Shown here piece after piece: positions 1-13,864 of a stretch of 64,000 nt of DNA. The stretch lies in the NCBI RefSeq assembly GCF_000155975.1, contig NZ_GG730300.1, positions 695,085 through 759,084 on the forward strand. The letters are read 5' to 3'. This DNA comes from Citrobacter youngae ATCC 29220. GTDB lineage: Bacteria > Pseudomonadota > Gammaproteobacteria > Enterobacterales > Enterobacteriaceae. The translations under genes were made by a program, and so were the position numbers. The notes under the pieces were generated by a model that ran no database searches, had not been told where the DNA came from, and was given only the letters and a program-made list of their open reading frames with translations. Each line of letters begins with the position of its first letter. Within the stretch, counting starts at the first letter, position 1.

Positions 1-1011
1 GCGTTGCGTAAAACGGCGGTTGGACAGACCATTCAGATTGGTAGCGGCATCACCAAAGGTCTGGGCGCGGGTGCAAACCCGGAAGTCGGTCGTAATGCGG
101 CAGACGAAGATCGTGAAGCTCTGCGTGCAGCGCTTGACGGCGCAGACATGGTGTTTATCGCAGCTGGTATGGGCGGCGGTACCGGAACCGGTGCAGCGCC
201 AGTGGTTGCTGAAGTAGCAAAAGATTTAGGTATTCTGACCGTTGCTGTCGTGACCAAGCCTTTCAACTTTGAAGGCAAGAAGCGTATGGCATTTGCGGAG
301 CAGGGTATCACCGAGCTGTCCAAACATGTGGACTCTCTGATCACTATCCCGAACGACAAACTGCTGAAAGTGCTGGGTCGTGGTATCTCCCTGCTGGACG
401 CGTTTGGCGCAGCGAACGACGTGCTGAAAGGCGCGGTTCAGGGTATCGCTGAACTGATCACCCGTCCGGGCCTGATGAACGTCGACTTTGCCGACGTACG
501 CACCGTGATGTCCGAAATGGGCTACGCGATGATGGGTTCCGGCGTGGCAAGCGGTGAAGACCGTGCGGAAGAAGCGGCTGAAATGGCTATCTCTTCTCCG
601 CTGCTGGAAGATATCGATCTGTCTGGCGCGCGCGGCGTGCTGGTCAACATTACTGCGGGCTTCGACCTGCGTCTGGATGAGTTCGAAACCGTGGGTAACA
701 CCATCCGTGCATTTGCATCGGATAACGCGACCGTGGTTATCGGTACCTCTCTGGATCCGGATATGAACGACGAACTGCGCGTGACCGTTGTGGCGACTGG
801 AATTGGTATGGACAAGCGTCCTGAAATCACTCTGGTGACCAACAAGCAGGTTCAGCAGCCGGTAATGGATCGTTACCAGCAGCACGGTATGGCGCCGTTG
901 ACGCAAGAGCAAAAACCGGTAGCGAAAGTGGTTAACGACAATACGCCGCAAACCACGAAAGAGCCGGATTATCTGGATATCCCTGCATTCCTGCGTAAGC
1001 AAGCTGATTAA
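1..1011 (+). CDS. ftsZ: Cell division protein FtsZ (5' truncated by window edge)
   Basis: This is the tubulin-like GTPase that polymerises into the cytoplasmic Z ring and recruits the divisome. The reading frame is open from base 1, and the first residues (Ala-Leu-Arg-Lys-Thr) correspond to residue 48 of the 383-residue E. coli protein, so about 47 residues lie outside the window. The tubulin signature GGGTGTG is visible, followed by the T7 synergy loop region ([10 protein letters not shown]) and the intact C-terminal conserved peptide [14 protein letters not shown], which binds FtsA, ZipA and ZapD. The internal TTG at base 4 is not a real start. lpxC follows on the same strand, as in the dcw cluster, and zapD, whose product bundles FtsZ, lies a few kilobases away. 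Identification is certain. Confidence 0.99.
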   Translation, partial: ALRKTAVGQTIQIGSGITKGLGAGANPEVGRNAADEDREALRAALDGADMVFIAAGMGGGTGTGAAPVVAEVAKDLGILTVAVVTKPFNFEGKKRMAFAEQGITELSKHVDSLITIPNDKLLKVLGRGISLLDAFGAANDVLKGAVQGIAELITRPGLMNVDFADVRTVMSEMGYAMMGSGVASGEDRAEEAAEMAISSPLLEDIDLSGARGVLVNITAGFDLRLDEFETVGNTIRAFASDNATVVIGTSLDPDMNDELRVTVVATGIGMDKRPEITLVTNKQVQQPVMDRYQQHGMAPLTQEQKPVAKVVNDNTPQTTKEPDYLDIPAFLRKQAD

Positions 1012-1060
1012 GAATTAGCTGGAATTTGGGGATCGTGGCTCTTTGTGCTAAACTGGCCCA

Positions 1061-1082
1061 CCGAATGTATAGTACACTTCGG
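1061..1082 (+). other. Imperfect hairpin at ftsZ-lpxC junction
   Basis: CCGAA pairs with TTCGG around an inner TGT/ACA pairing with one bulge. No U-tract follows, so this does not look like a strong terminator. It sits 30 bases before lpxC, where promoter and leader sequence is expected, so lpxC may receive both read-through and its own transcripts. Confidence 0.35.
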
Positions 1083-1090
1083 TTGGATAG

Positions 1091-2029
<939 letters not shown>

Positions 2030-2052
2030 CGACATACGTTGTCGCATAAATT

Positions 2053-2103
2053 CGACTGGTTAATCTGGCACTCTCTCCGGCCAGGTGAGCCAGTCGTTTT
2101 TTT
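2053..2103 (+). terminator. Terminator after lpxC
   Basis: CGACTGG at 2053-2059 pairs with CCAGTCG at 2090-2096, with a nested CTGGC/GCCAG stem inside, and is followed by a run of seven T. It probably limits read-through from lpxC into secM-secA. Confidence 0.7.
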
Positions 2104-2311
2104 ATTTTCCGATTGCAAACCATCTTCTCTGAAGCGACTTTCTCCCCACCGGCAGAGTAAAATAGCGTTCGATCGCTGCTTTCTTAAGCATATTTACCCG
2201 CGAGTTGCTGTCATTACTGCTGTGGAGCGTACGCTTTAATGGTAATATTTGTGCGCAAAAATGGTTTTGCATTTGTAACCCCAAACGCAGGGCATATCGG
2301 GTGGCACTAAC

Positions 2312-2818
2312 GTGAGTGGAATACTGACGCGCTGGCGACAGTTAGGCAGACGGTACTTCTGGCCGCATCTCCTGTTGGGGATGGTCGCGGCTGGTTTTGG
2401 CCTGCCCGCGCTCGGTAATGCTGCTGAACCTAATGCCCCCGCGAAGGCGACCGCCAGCAATCACGATCAATCCGCTAAGGTTAACTTTAACCAGCTTGCT
2501 TTGCTGGAAGCGACCAATCGCCGCCCGAATTTTACCGTTGATTACTGGCATCAGCATGCCATTCGTACGGTTATTCGCCACCTTTCTTTTGCTATGGCTC
2601 CTCAGGCGCTGCCCGTTGCCGAAGAGCCGTTGCCAATCCAGGCACACCATCTTGCGTTACTGAATACGCTCAGCGCGATGCTGACGCAAGAGGGCAGACC
2701 GCCCGCGACCGTGAGTCGCGTAACGTATGCACATTTTACCTCTCAGGCCGCGTTTAGCGTTCCGGTCTGGATTAGCCAGCTGCAGGGTATCCGCGCTGGC
2801 CCTCAACGCCTCAGCTAA
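2312..2818 (+). CDS. secM: SecA translation regulator SecM (secretion monitor)
   Basis: SecM is an exported regulatory peptide whose stalled translation exposes the secA ribosome binding site when secretion is impaired. I use the GTG at 2312, which gives [10 protein letters not shown] as in E. coli and a 168-residue product (170 in E. coli). An unusually long N-terminal signal sequence ends near ALGNAAEP (about residues 34-40). The arrest motif is intact at F148 to P164: the family pattern F-x4-WI-x4-GIRAGP is fully kept, while two spacer residues differ from E. coli (Val for Thr, Leu for Ala). The stop lies 61 bases before secA, with the leader needed for the regulatory stem-loops between them. 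Cells degrade SecM quickly in the periplasm, so the protein has no known job beyond control. Confidence 0.97.
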   Translation: MSGILTRWRQLGRRYFWPHLLLGMVAAGFGLPALGNAAEPNAPAKATASNHDQSAKVNFNQLALLEATNRRPNFTVDYWHQHAIRTVIRHLSFAMAPQALPVAEEPLPIQAHHLALLNTLSAMLTQEGRPPATVSRVTYAHFTSQAAFSVPVWISQLQGIRAGPQRLS

Positions 2819-2879
2819 AAAAAGAACCTTCCAACTTATAATTTTTGACTCCGCATCGCGGGGCGTTTGAGATTTTATT

Positions 2880-5585
2880 ATGCTAATCAAATTATTAACA
2901 AAAGTATTCGGTAGCCGTAACGAGCGTACGCTGCGTCGTATGCGTAAAGTGGTCAACATCATCAATGCGATGGAACCGGAGATGGAAAAACTCTCCGATG
3001 ATGAACTGAAAGCGAAGACCGCTGAATTCCGCGCCCGCCTGGAAAAAGGCGCCAGCGTTGAAAGCCTGATTCCGGAAGCGTTCGCGGTGGTTCGCGAAGC
3101 GAGTAAGCGCGTGTTTGGCATGCGCCACTTCGACGTTCAGCTGCTGGGCGGTATGGTGCTTAACGACCGCTGCATCGCGGAAATGCGTACCGGTGAAGGT
3201 AAAACGCTGACCGCAACGTTGCCGGCTTATCTGAACGCGTTAAGCGGGAAAGGCGTGCACGTGGTTACCGTGAACGACTATCTGGCACAGCGTGACGCCG
3301 AAAATAACCGCCCGCTGTTTGAATTCCTCGGCATGACCGTGGGTATCAACATGTCTGGCCTGCCAGCGCCAGCCAAGCGTGAAGCTTATAATGCCGATAT
3401 TACCTACGGCACCAACAACGAATACGGCTTTGACTACCTGCGTGACAACATGGCGTTTAGCCCGGAAGAGCGCGTCCAGCGTAAACTGCACTATGCGCTG
3501 GTGGATGAGGTCGACTCCATCCTGATCGATGAAGCGCGTACGCCGCTGATCATTTCCGGTCCGGCTGAAGACAGCTCGGAAATGTATAAAAAAGTGAACA
3601 AAATCATCCCTCATCTGATCCGTCAGGAGAAGGAAGATTCCGACACGTTCCAGGGTGAAGGCCACTTCTCCGTTGATGAGAAAGCGCGCCAGGTTAACCT
3701 GACCGAACGAGGTCTGGTACTGATTGAAGAACTGCTGGTGAACGAAGGCATTATGGACGAAGGCGAGTCGCTGTACTCTCCGGGCAATATTATGCTGATG
3801 CACCACGTGACTGCCGCCCTGCGCGCGCACGTGCTGTTTACTCGCGACGTTGACTACATTGTGAAAGACGGCGAAGTCATCATCGTCGACGAACACACCG
3901 GCCGTACCATGCAGGGCCGTCGCTGGTCCGATGGTCTGCACCAGGCCGTGGAAGCTAAAGAAGGGGTAGAGATCCAGAACGAGAACCAGACGCTGGCATC
4001 TATTACCTTCCAGAACTACTTCCGTTTGTACGAAAAACTGGCCGGTATGACCGGTACCGCGGATACTGAAGCGTTTGAATTCAGCTCCATCTACAAACTG
4101 GATACCGTTGTGGTGCCGACCAACCGTCCGATGATCCGTAAGGATTTACCGGATCTGGTGTACATGACCGAAGCGGAAAAAATTCAGGCGATCATTGAAG
4201 ATATTAAAGAGCGTACCGCAAATGGCCAGCCGGTGCTGGTAGGTACTATCTCCATTGAAAAATCGGAAGTGGTTTCTAACGAACTGAACAAAGCGGGCAT
4301 CAAACATAACGTTCTGAACGCTAAATTCCACGCCAACGAAGCGGCAATCGTCGCCCAGGCGGGCTATCCGTCAGCCGTAACTATCGCGACCAACATGGCG
4401 GGTCGTGGTACCGATATCATGCTGGGTGGTAGCTGGCAGGCGGAAGTTGCCGAGCTGGAAAACCCGACTCCGGAACAAATCGCGCAGATCAAAGCGGAGT
4501 GGCAGGTTCGCCATGACGCCGTGCTGGCGGCCGGTGGTTTACATATTATCGGTACTGAACGTCATGAATCTCGTCGTATCGATAACCAGCTGCGTGGTCG
4601 TTCCGGTCGTCAGGGGGATTCGGGTTCATCTCGCTTCTACCTGTCGATGGAAGATGCGCTGATGCGTATTTTTGCCTCTGACCGCGTGTCCGGCATGATG
4701 CGTAAACTGGGGATGAAGCCTGGTGAAGCAATTGAACACCCATGGGTCACTAAAGCGATTGCAAACGCGCAGCGTAAAGTGGAAAGCCGCAACTTCGACA
4801 TTCGTAAGCAACTGCTGGAATATGATGACGTGGCTAACGACCAGCGCCGCGCAATCTACAGCCAGCGTAACGAACTGCTGGATGTATCTGACGTTAGCGA
4901 AACCATTAACAGCATCCGTGAAGACGTCTTCAAAGCGACGATTGATGCCTATATTCCGCCGCAGTCTCTGGAAGAAATGTGGGACATCCCGGGCCTGCAG
5001 GAACGTCTGAAAAACGACTTCGATCTGGAGATGCCGATTTCAGAGTGGCTGGATAAAGAGCCGGAGCTGCATGAAGAAACGCTGCGCGAACGTATTCTGG
5101 CAAACGCGGTAGAAGTTTATCAGCGTAAAGAAGAAGTTGTGGGCGCGGAGATGATGCGTCACTTCGAAAAAGGCGTGATGCTGCAAACGCTCGACTCTCT
5201 GTGGAAAGAGCACCTTGCCGCGATGGATTATCTGCGTCAGGGTATCCACCTGCGTGGTTATGCGCAAAAAGATCCGAAGCAGGAATACAAGCGTGAATCC
5301 TTCTCTATGTTTGCATCAATGCTGGAATCACTGAAGTATGAAGTCATCAGCACCCTGAGCAAAGTTCAGGTACGTATGCCTGAAGAAGTCGAAGCCATGG
5401 AGCAGCAGCGCCGTGAAGAAGCCGAGCGTTTAGCGCAGATGCAGCAGTTGAGCCATAAAGGTGACGATTCTGCCGCAGCAGAAGAGTTGGCGGCACAAAC
5501 CGGCGATCGTAAAGTGGGTCGTAACGATCCGTGTCCTTGCGGTTCCGGCAAGAAATACAAACAGTGCCATGGCCGTCTGAGCTAA
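2880..5585 (+). CDS. secA: Preprotein translocase ATPase SecA
   Basis: SecA is the motor ATPase that drives unfolded preproteins through the SecYEG channel at the inner membrane. The 901-residue protein has the expected order: N-terminal [20 protein letters not shown], Walker [10 protein letters not shown] near residue 102, the [15 protein letters not shown]alker B region near 209, the preprotein cross-linking domain, the second RecA-like domain with [10 protein letters not shown] and [10 protein letters not shown], and a C-terminal zinc finger with Cys-x-Cys-x8-Cys-His ([13 protein letters not shown]) that binds SecB. Upstream secM controls its translation through ribosome stalling. A strong terminator follows. 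Nothing is unusual. Confidence 0.99.
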   Translation: MLIKLLTKVFGSRNERTLRRMRKVVNIINAMEPEMEKLSDDELKAKTAEFRARLEKGASVESLIPEAFAVVREASKRVFGMRHFDVQLLGGMVLNDRCIAEMRTGEGKTLTATLPAYLNALSGKGVHVVTVNDYLAQRDAENNRPLFEFLGMTVGINMSGLPAPAKREAYNADITYGTNNEYGFDYLRDNMAFSPEERVQRKLHYALVDEVDSILIDEARTPLIISGPAEDSSEMYKKVNKIIPHLIRQEKEDSDTFQGEGHFSVDEKARQVNLTERGLVLIEELLVNEGIMDEGESLYSPGNIMLMHHVTAALRAHVLFTRDVDYIVKDGEVIIVDEHTGRTMQGRRWSDGLHQAVEAKEGVEIQNENQTLASITFQNYFRLYEKLAGMTGTADTEAFEFSSIYKLDTVVVPTNRPMIRKDLPDLVYMTEAEKIQAIIEDIKERTANGQPVLVGTISIEKSEVVSNELNKAGIKHNVLNAKFHANEAAIVAQAGYPSAVTIATNMAGRGTDIMLGGSWQAEVAELENPTPEQIAQIKAEWQVRHDAVLAAGGLHIIGTERHESRRIDNQLRGRSGRQGDSGSSRFYLSMEDALMRIFASDRVSGMMRKLGMKPGEAIEHPWVTKAIANAQRKVESRNFDIRKQLLEYDDVANDQRRAIYSQRNELLDVSDVSETINSIREDVFKATIDAYIPPQSLEEMWDIPGLQERLKNDFDLEMPISEWLDKEPELHEETLRERILANAVEVYQRKEEVVGAEMMRHFEKGVMLQTLDSLWKEHLAAMDYLRQGIHLRGYAQKDPKQEYKRESFSMFASMLESLKYEVISTLSKVQVRMPEEVEAMEQQRREEAERLAQMQQLSHKGDDSAAAEELAAQTGDRKVGRNDPCPCGSGKKYKQCHGRLS

Positions 5586-5600
5586 GAAAATAACTTACTG

Positions 5601-5628
5601 AAAAGGCGCAGACTTCTGCGCCTTTTTT
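5601..5628 (+). terminator. Rho-independent terminator after secA
   Basis: GGCGCAG and CTGCGCC form a GC-rich stem with a four-base loop, followed by six T. It lies between secA and mutT, and its A-run/T-run symmetry could let it act on both strands. Confidence 0.85.
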
Positions 5629-5641
5629 ATGGACGATGAAC

Positions 5642-6031
5642 ATGAAAATACTGCAAATTGCCGTCGGGATTATTCGTAATCAGCACCATGAAATTTTTAT
5701 CACCCAGCGAGCGGCAGATGCCCATATGGCAAATAAGCTGGAGTTCCCCGGCGGAAAAATTGAAGCGGGTGAAACGCCGGAGCAGGCGCTGATTCGCGAG
5801 TTACAGGAAGAAGTAGGCATTACGCCGACTCAAAGCTCGCTGTTCGAAAAGCTGGAATATCAGTTTCCGGACCGGCACATTACGCTGTGGTTTTGGCTGG
5901 TTGAACGCTGGAACGGCGAACCGTGGGGCAAAGAGGGCCAGCCATCCCAGTGGATTGCGCAAAGCGAGCTGAATGCTGAAGATTTCCCGCCCGCGAATGC
6001 GCCGGTAATTGAAAAGCTGATTGCGGGCTAA
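5642..6031 (+). CDS. mutT: 8-oxo-dGTP diphosphatase MutT
   Basis: MutT hydrolyses 8-oxo-dGTP to the monophosphate and so prevents A-to-C transversions. The Nudix box GGKIEAGETPEQALIRELQEE lies near residues 37-57 and carries the catalytic glutamates. I choose the ATG at 5642, which gives 129 residues and an N-terminus (MKILQIAVG) that aligns with E. coli MKKLQIAVG. An ATG six bases upstream is in frame, but the GGAC ribosome binding sequence would then be too close. A BIME-type repeat follows, and then yacG on the other strand. Confidence 0.97.
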   Translation: MKILQIAVGIIRNQHHEIFITQRAADAHMANKLEFPGGKIEAGETPEQALIRELQEEVGITPTQSSLFEKLEYQFPDRHITLWFWLVERWNGEPWGKEGQPSQWIAQSELNAEDFPPANAPVIEKLIAG

Positions 6032-6076
6032 TGGTGTTCGTAGACCGGACAACGCAACGGCGCATCCGGTCAATTA

Positions 6077-6180
6077 TGGCGGGGCGCTACGCTTGCCCGC
6101 CCTACGTTTTCGTTCGTAGGCCTGATAAGCGCAGCGCCATCAGGCACAACAACATGCAATGCCGGATGCGGCGTTGCCTT
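6077..6180. repeat. REP/BIME palindromes between mutT and yacG
   Basis: GTAGGCCTGATAAGCGCAGC and GCCGGATGCGGCGTTGCC are typical REP arms. They occur in opposing orientation in the gap between convergent mutT and yacG, where they can fold in mRNA and bind gyrase or IHF in related species. Confidence 0.75.
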
Positions 6181-6197
6181 ATCCCGTTTTTGCAGAA

Positions 6198-6392
6198 TTA
6201 TTTCTGCTCTTCACTCCAGTCGTCGCTTTCCGACAGGTCGCCAGAGCTGGGGATGCGTTTTTCTTCTGCGGCCCACTCGCCCAGATCGATTAACTGGCAG
6301 CGTTTGCTGCAGAATGGGCGAAACGGACTCACTTCCGCCCATACCACGGGCTTGCCGCAGGTCGGACAGTTGACTATGGTTTGTTCAGACAT
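6198..6392 (-). CDS. yacG: DNA gyrase inhibitor YacG (zinc protein)
   Basis: YacG is a small zinc-binding protein of 64 residues that in E. coli binds GyrB and inhibits gyrase. The zinc site is Cys-x2-Cys (NCPTCGK, near residue 9) and Cys-x3-Cys (FCSKRCQ, near residue 28). The C-terminal tail is acidic and flexible ([13 protein letters not shown]). The gene follows zapD on the minus strand with 9 bases between them and is probably the last gene of the coaE-zapD-yacG operon. Length and motifs agree with the family, so identification is firm. The physiological role is less certain than the biochemical activity. Confidence 0.95.
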   Translation of the reverse strand: MSEQTIVNCPTCGKPVVWAEVSPFRPFCSKRCQLIDLGEWAAEEKRIPSSGDLSESDDWSEEQK

Positions 6393-6401
6393 GTTGACTC
6401 C

Positions 6402-7765
<1,364 letters not shown>

Positions 7766-7990
7766 AGATGCCGATCCTGGAGTTTAAGTTTGATTATCAA
7801 ACAGTTAAAAGTTAAGCGTGCGAAGGCGAGGCTGCTGCAGGATTAACCTACTATTCGCCAGGTAAATTTATGGGATTGTAGCGTAAAAAAAGAGAATTTC
7901 GCAGTCTTGCGCGGCATTCATTAGTGCGTATGATAGCGTCACTGGAGTTGTGAGTTTCGATTTTTCGCCATTAACCCCAGGAATCCGCAC

Positions 7991-9034
7991 ATGCGTATCG
8001 AAGAAGATCTGAAGTTAGGTTTCAAAGACGTTCTTATCCGCCCTAAGCGTTCTACTCTCAAAAGCCGTTCCGATGTTGAGCTGGAACGTCAATTTACCTT
8101 CAAGCATTCAGGTCAGACCTGGTCCGGCGTTCCCATTATTGCCGCGAACATGGATACTGTCGGGACGTTTGCCATGGCGAAGGCGCTGGCATCCTTCGAC
8201 ATCCTGACGGCTGTGCACAAACATTATTCTGTTGAAGACTGGTCTGCCTTTATCGCAGAGACTTCTGCCGATGTGCTCAAACATGTGATGGTTTCAACCG
8301 GCACCTCTGACGCAGATTTCGAAAAAACCAAACAGATTCTGGCGCTCAATCCGGCGCTGAACTTCATTTGCATTGACGTAGCGAATGGCTATTCAGAGCA
8401 TTTTGTTCAGTTTGTGTCGAAAGCGCGTGAAGCCTGGCCGACAAAAACAATTTGTGCAGGCAATGTGGTCACCGGCGAAATGTGTGAAGAGCTGATACTT
8501 TCCGGCGCAGACATCGTTAAAGTTGGCATTGGCCCCGGTTCTGTGTGTACTACGCGCGTAAAAACCGGCGTTGGCTACCCACAGCTTTCTGCGGTGATTG
8601 AATGTGCCGACGCAGCGCACGGTCTGGGCGGGATGATTGTCAGCGACGGTGGCTGCACAATGCCGGGCGACGTGGCAAAAGCGTTCGGCGGCGGTGCGGA
8701 CTTCGTTATGCTCGGCGGCATGCTGGCCGGTCATGAAGAAAGCGGCGGCAAAATTGTTGAGGAAAACGGCGAGAAATTCATGCTGTTCTACGGTATGAGC
8801 TCTGAATCAGCCATGACGCGTCACGTTGGTGGTGTTGCACAGTACCGCGCCGCAGAAGGTAAAACCGTGAAGCTGCCGCTGCGCGGTCCGGTTGATAATA
8901 CCGCTCGCGATATTCTCGGCGGGCTGCGTTCTGCCTGTACTTATGTCGGTGCCTCCCGTCTGAAAGAGCTGACCAAACGTACAACGTTTATTCGTGTACA
9001 GGAACAAGAAAACCGCGTTTTCAATAGCCTGTAA
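7991..9034 (+). CDS. guaC: GMP reductase GuaC
   Basis: GuaC reduces GMP to IMP with NADPH and ammonia release, feeding guanine nucleotides back to adenine nucleotides. The 347-residue protein carries the IMPDH/GMPR signature around the catalytic cysteine ([15 protein letters not shown], Cys near residue 186). The glycine-rich phosphate-binding segment [20 protein letters not shown] is also present. The start gives [20 protein letters not shown]. The 225-base gap to coaE is a divergent control region. A hairpin follows the gene and overlaps the end of convergent hofC. Confidence 0.98.
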   Translation: MRIEEDLKLGFKDVLIRPKRSTLKSRSDVELERQFTFKHSGQTWSGVPIIAANMDTVGTFAMAKALASFDILTAVHKHYSVEDWSAFIAETSADVLKHVMVSTGTSDADFEKTKQILALNPALNFICIDVANGYSEHFVQFVSKAREAWPTKTICAGNVVTGEMCEELILSGADIVKVGIGPGSVCTTRVKTGVGYPQLSAVIECADAAHGLGGMIVSDGGCTMPGDVAKAFGGGADFVMLGGMLAGHEESGGKIVEENGEKFMLFYGMSSESAMTRHVGGVAQYRAAEGKTVKLPLRGPVDNTARDILGGLRSACTYVGASRLKELTKRTTFIRVQEQENRVFNSL

Positions 9035-9043
9035 CATAATCAA

Positions 9044-9070
9044 GCTGGCGCGTAGTCTTGCGCCAGCGTT
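9044..9070. terminator. Hairpin between convergent guaC and hofC
   Basis: GCTGGCGC and GCGCCAGC make an 8-bp perfect stem with an 8-base loop. It follows guaC and reaches into the hofC stop codon. The U-tract is weak on both strands, so its strength is uncertain. Confidence 0.5.
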
Positions 9071-10271
9071 ATCCCACGCCGCTCATCGCATCTCCCAAAT
9101 GGAAAATTGGTAAATACATCGCAACGACCAGCGTACCGATGATCAAACCCGTAATGACCAGCAGCGCCGGTTCAAGTAGCGCAGCCAGATTTTCCGCCTG
9201 AGACAGGGTTTTCTCACCGTGGTGATGGGCGAGATTGCGCAGCATTGCATCCAGCGAGCCGGATGCTTCCCCTGTTCTTACCAGTTGTATACACAATGGG
9301 CTGAATTCACCGCAATTTTTCAGTGCCACCCAGACTGGTTTTCCGGCGCTGATGTCGTGATGAACCTGCGCTAAACGTTGAGACCAGAAAGGACTGGCAA
9401 GCGTTTCCATGACGCTCTCTAGCCCCTGCAAAAAGGGAATCCCCGCGTTTTGCGTTAACGCCAGAACGGTGAAGATCTGCGTGAGTTTTTGCCCTCTGAT
9501 CATTGATCCTATAACAGGGATGCTGAGCAGCAATTTCTGGCGCAGAATGCGCCAGTACGGTTTCTGTTTGATCGGGTGGTATGCGATAACCGAGACCATA
9601 CTGAACGCTACCGCCAGCCATCCCCATTGGCGGCTATAGTATGCGATGGCAATAATCCACCGAGTGAGCGTTGGTAGTGGGGTGTTGAACGTTCGGTAGA
9701 TGGCGGCAAACTCAGGGAGTACAAACTGTAGCATTGCGAATACGACCATTACCGCCATCGTAATAATGATAATCGGATATCGCAGGGCTTTTTTCACTTT
9801 ATCAGCGAGCTGCTGTTGGTGTTTCTGCTGTCTGGCGAGTTCAAAACAGCAGTCGTCCAGCTTACCTGTAAGCTCTCCGGTGCGGATCATCGCCTGATAT
9901 AGCGGCGGAAAAACATGTTGCCAGTGTGAGAGCGAGGTGGAGAGGGAAATACCCTGCTCCATATCGTAAGCCAGCGTGCGCAGTAGCGCCTGCCACTGGC
10001 TACTGGGATGTTGTTCCGCAAGCAGAGATAACCCTGTCGAGAGCGTTAACCCTGCTTTCAGCAATGTTGCCAACTGGTGTATGGTTTCGGCGCTTCTTTC
10101 GCGGCTCCAGTGCGAGTTTTTGACACGCATACGTTTAATACGCAGTGGCGTCATACGCTGCTGCTCCAGAGCATGTATCAGCGAAAGTCGGGTATCAGCC
10201 CATAGAACTCCTGCCAACGGCTCGCCTTCGTTGTTAATGCCTTGCCAGCGCCAAAGCTGTTTAGCTGACAT
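9069..10271 (-). CDS. hofC: Type IV pilus inner-membrane assembly protein HofC (PilC/GspF family)
   Basis: HofC is the polytopic platform protein of the type IV pilus assembly machine, related to PilC and GspF. The 400-residue product has the two tandem GspF domains, each with a hydrophobic membrane segment (one around ALRYPIIIITMAVMVVFAML, one near the C-terminus LLVITGLIIGTLVVAMYLPI), and the conserved LRTGELTG and VRTGEASG motifs. It overlaps hofB by 11 bases. hofC, hofB and ppdD form a small operon for the ATPase, platform and pilin; the other pilus genes must lie elsewhere. In E. coli K-12 these genes are poorly expressed. Confidence 0.94.
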   Translation of the reverse strand: MSAKQLWRWQGINNEGEPLAGVLWADTRLSLIHALEQQRMTPLRIKRMRVKNSHWSRERSAETIHQLATLLKAGLTLSTGLSLLAEQHPSSQWQALLRTLAYDMEQGISLSTSLSHWQHVFPPLYQAMIRTGELTGKLDDCCFELARQQKHQQQLADKVKKALRYPIIIITMAVMVVFAMLQFVLPEFAAIYRTFNTPLPTLTRWIIAIAYYSRQWGWLAVAFSMVSVIAYHPIKQKPYWRILRQKLLLSIPVIGSMIRGQKLTQIFTVLALTQNAGIPFLQGLESVMETLASPFWSQRLAQVHHDISAGKPVWVALKNCGEFSPLCIQLVRTGEASGSLDAMLRNLAHHHGEKTLSQAENLAALLEPALLVITGLIIGTLVVAMYLPIFHLGDAMSGVG

Positions 10272-11643
10272 GCGGCATGCCCAGTACGCGAATCAGTTCT
10301 TCGTATGTCGTTAAGCCTTGTTCGACGGCCTGACAACCATTCTCGAATAGCGTACGCCCTGATAGCAGCGCATCCGACGTAACTCCGTCTGCGGACGTGC
10401 CACTGGCGATGCTTTGGCGTAATGCTGGCGTCACGGGGAGCACTTCAAACAATGCGGTACGACCATAAAACCCGTGATAACAATGTTCGCAACCCGGCGC
10501 ATGCCAACGTGGCAGTGGCGTGGGCCAGATTGCTTCCGGGAGCGTAATGGATGTCTCCAGGCGTTGTCGGCAATGGGGACATAGCTTTCTGACCAGGCGC
10601 TGCGCAATCACTAGCGTCAGCGCGGAGGCGATCATCCAGCGTGCAACCCCCATTTGCTGCAGGCGTACCAGCGTTTCATTGGTGGAGTTGGTATGCAGCG
10701 TTGAAAGAACCAGATGACCGGTTTGTGCCGCCTTAAGGGCGATTTCAGCCGTTTCGCCATCGCGGATTTCCCCCACCATAATTATGTCGGGATCCTGGCG
10801 CAGCAGCGCGCGCAATACTCCCTGAAAAGTAAGCCCTGCGCGTGGGTGAATTTGTGTCTGGTTGAGGCCTGCGATCGGAATCTCTACCGGATCCTCTACG
10901 CTACAAAGATTCACATCCAGGGTATTTCGGGTTTGTAGCGCACTGTACAGGGTGACCGTTTTGCCGCTCCCGGTAGGTCCGGTGACCAGGATCAGCCCTT
11001 GAGGCTGCTGCAACGCTTGCGAAAATGCTGCCCGCTGCGCGTCAGCCATGCCCAACGCCGTGATGTCCAGCGTTTGATCAACCTGATGAAGCAACCGTAG
11101 AACCACCTTTTCTCCCCAGCGGCAGGGCAGGGTAGAGATACGAAATGAGATGGGCTTCCCTGAAATCTCAACGGTAAATTGTCCGTCTTGCGGCAGACGG
11201 TGCTCGGCGATATCCAGACTGCCTAATACTTTTAATCTTGCGGTGATAGCGACGCCCATTTCTGTTGTGACTTCCGGCAAAGCGTGTAGTACGCCATCCA
11301 CGCGCAATCTGATCCGATAGCAATGTTCCGCAGGCTCAAAGTGAATATCGGAAGCCCTTTGCGCCAGGGCGGATTGAAACGTCTGATTCAGTAACCCGGC
11401 TGCGGTGGCGCTGCTTTCAGTCACCACGACCGGTAGCATTTTCTGTGGCGTATGCGTGTGGCCTTCCATTTGCTGACGCGTCCAGCAAACGATGTTGATA
11501 CGTCGGGTGGTGGCAAAATGCAGTGCGTCCAGCAGCTCATGGGACGGGGCATCCACCACGGCGATGTGCACCACTTCATTGTCTGCATCCAGTAATATTC
11601 CCTGATAACGTTGGCACAGTGCCGTAAGTTGTGTGGTATTCAT
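10261..11643 (-). CDS. hofB: Type IV pilus assembly ATPase HofB (PilB/GspE family)
   Basis: HofB is the hexameric cytoplasmic ATPase predicted to power pilin polymerisation. The 460-residue protein has an N-terminal GspE domain and then the Walker A GPTGSGKT near residue 237. The Asp box (VEDPVEI), the Walker B region (GEIRDGETAEIAL), the His box (TGHLVLSTLHTNS) and a tetracysteine zinc site (CPHC and CEHC) follow. Length is within one residue of E. coli. The stop overlaps hofC and the start lies 9 bases after ppdD, which supports a single transcript. Confidence 0.95.
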   Translation of the reverse strand: MNTTQLTALCQRYQGILLDADNEVVHIAVVDAPSHELLDALHFATTRRINIVCWTRQQMEGHTHTPQKMLPVVVTESSATAAGLLNQTFQSALAQRASDIHFEPAEHCYRIRLRVDGVLHALPEVTTEMGVAITARLKVLGSLDIAEHRLPQDGQFTVEISGKPISFRISTLPCRWGEKVVLRLLHQVDQTLDITALGMADAQRAAFSQALQQPQGLILVTGPTGSGKTVTLYSALQTRNTLDVNLCSVEDPVEIPIAGLNQTQIHPRAGLTFQGVLRALLRQDPDIIMVGEIRDGETAEIALKAAQTGHLVLSTLHTNSTNETLVRLQQMGVARWMIASALTLVIAQRLVRKLCPHCRQRLETSITLPEAIWPTPLPRWHAPGCEHCYHGFYGRTALFEVLPVTPALRQSIASGTSADGVTSDALLSGRTLFENGCQAVEQGLTTYEELIRVLGMPHVS

Positions 11644-11652
11644 CTCTTTTCC

Positions 11653-12090
11653 TTAGTGGGTATCGAAGCGGAAAACATCTTCGCAAGCCTGTTGCAATGC
11701 GCTGTCACTCTGAATGGCGCAGTTACGGCTCCAGCCAGTAATACCGTTGGCATTGTCCCAGCCCGGCGTCATTGTGATGCTGAGCCCGTTCAGGCTTTCC
11801 TGGCCTGTGAGGCTGACAACGCCTTTTTCGACGCTCATCCCAGAGACATAGCGGGTGGTGGTCGGAGAGGGGATCCCATTTGTCCCGGCATCGCAGGTTT
11901 CTGTTCCGCCATGTTCCAGCGCACAGAGTTCGACCGCTGTGCGATAGGGGACAAAGGTTTGCAGCATGTCCGTTAGCGCAGCTTTACGCAGATAGTTTTG
12001 ATAAGCCGGGATGCCAATCGCGCTAAGAATGGCAATAATGCCAATGACGACCATTAATTCGATCAGCGTGAAGCCTCGTTGCTTGTCCAT
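11653..12090 (-). CDS. ppdD: Type IV major prepilin PpdD
   Basis: PpdD is the major pilin of the enterobacterial type IV pilus. The class III leader is very short (MDKQRG), followed by the cleavage and N-methylation site at Gly-Phe (GFTLIELMVVIGIIAILSAI) with the conserved Glu five residues after the cleavage site. The 145-residue length is normal (146 in E. coli). The C-terminal half has Cys pairs expected to form disulfides. It is the first gene of ppdD-hofB-hofC. The prepilin peptidase that must process it is not encoded in this window. Confidence 0.96.
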   Translation of the reverse strand: MDKQRGFTLIELMVVIGIIAILSAIGIPAYQNYLRKAALTDMLQTFVPYRTAVELCALEHGGTETCDAGTNGIPSPTTTRYVSGMSVEKGVVSLTGQESLNGLSITMTPGWDNANGITGWSRNCAIQSDSALQQACEDVFRFDTH

Positions 12091-12237
12091 CGTTCGCTCC
12101 TTGAGTTAGCTGACGCTACTTTGGCAAACGGTCGGGGTCACGGCGAGAGACAAAAAATAGAACGGGAAGGCGGGTTCAGAGGATTTTTACGAAATTACAG
12201 AATCAGACAACGTATTTGCGAAGAGGCTCCAGAAAAC

Positions 12238-12306
12238 AGTCGGATGGCGGCGTAAATGTCTTATCCGACTGGGCAGCAGGCCCGACAAGCAGAGCGCCAT
12301 CGGGCA
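12238..12306. repeat. REP-type palindrome between ppdD and nadC
   Basis: The pair CGGATGGCGGCGTAAATG ... CTTATCCG, followed by GCCCGACAAG ... CATCGGGC, has the form of REP arms. It occupies most of the gap between the nadC stop and the ppdD promoter region. Confidence 0.6.
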
Positions 12307-12319
12307 ATGCCATCAACAA

Positions 12320-13860
<1,541 letters not shown>

Positions 13861-13864
<4 letters not shown>

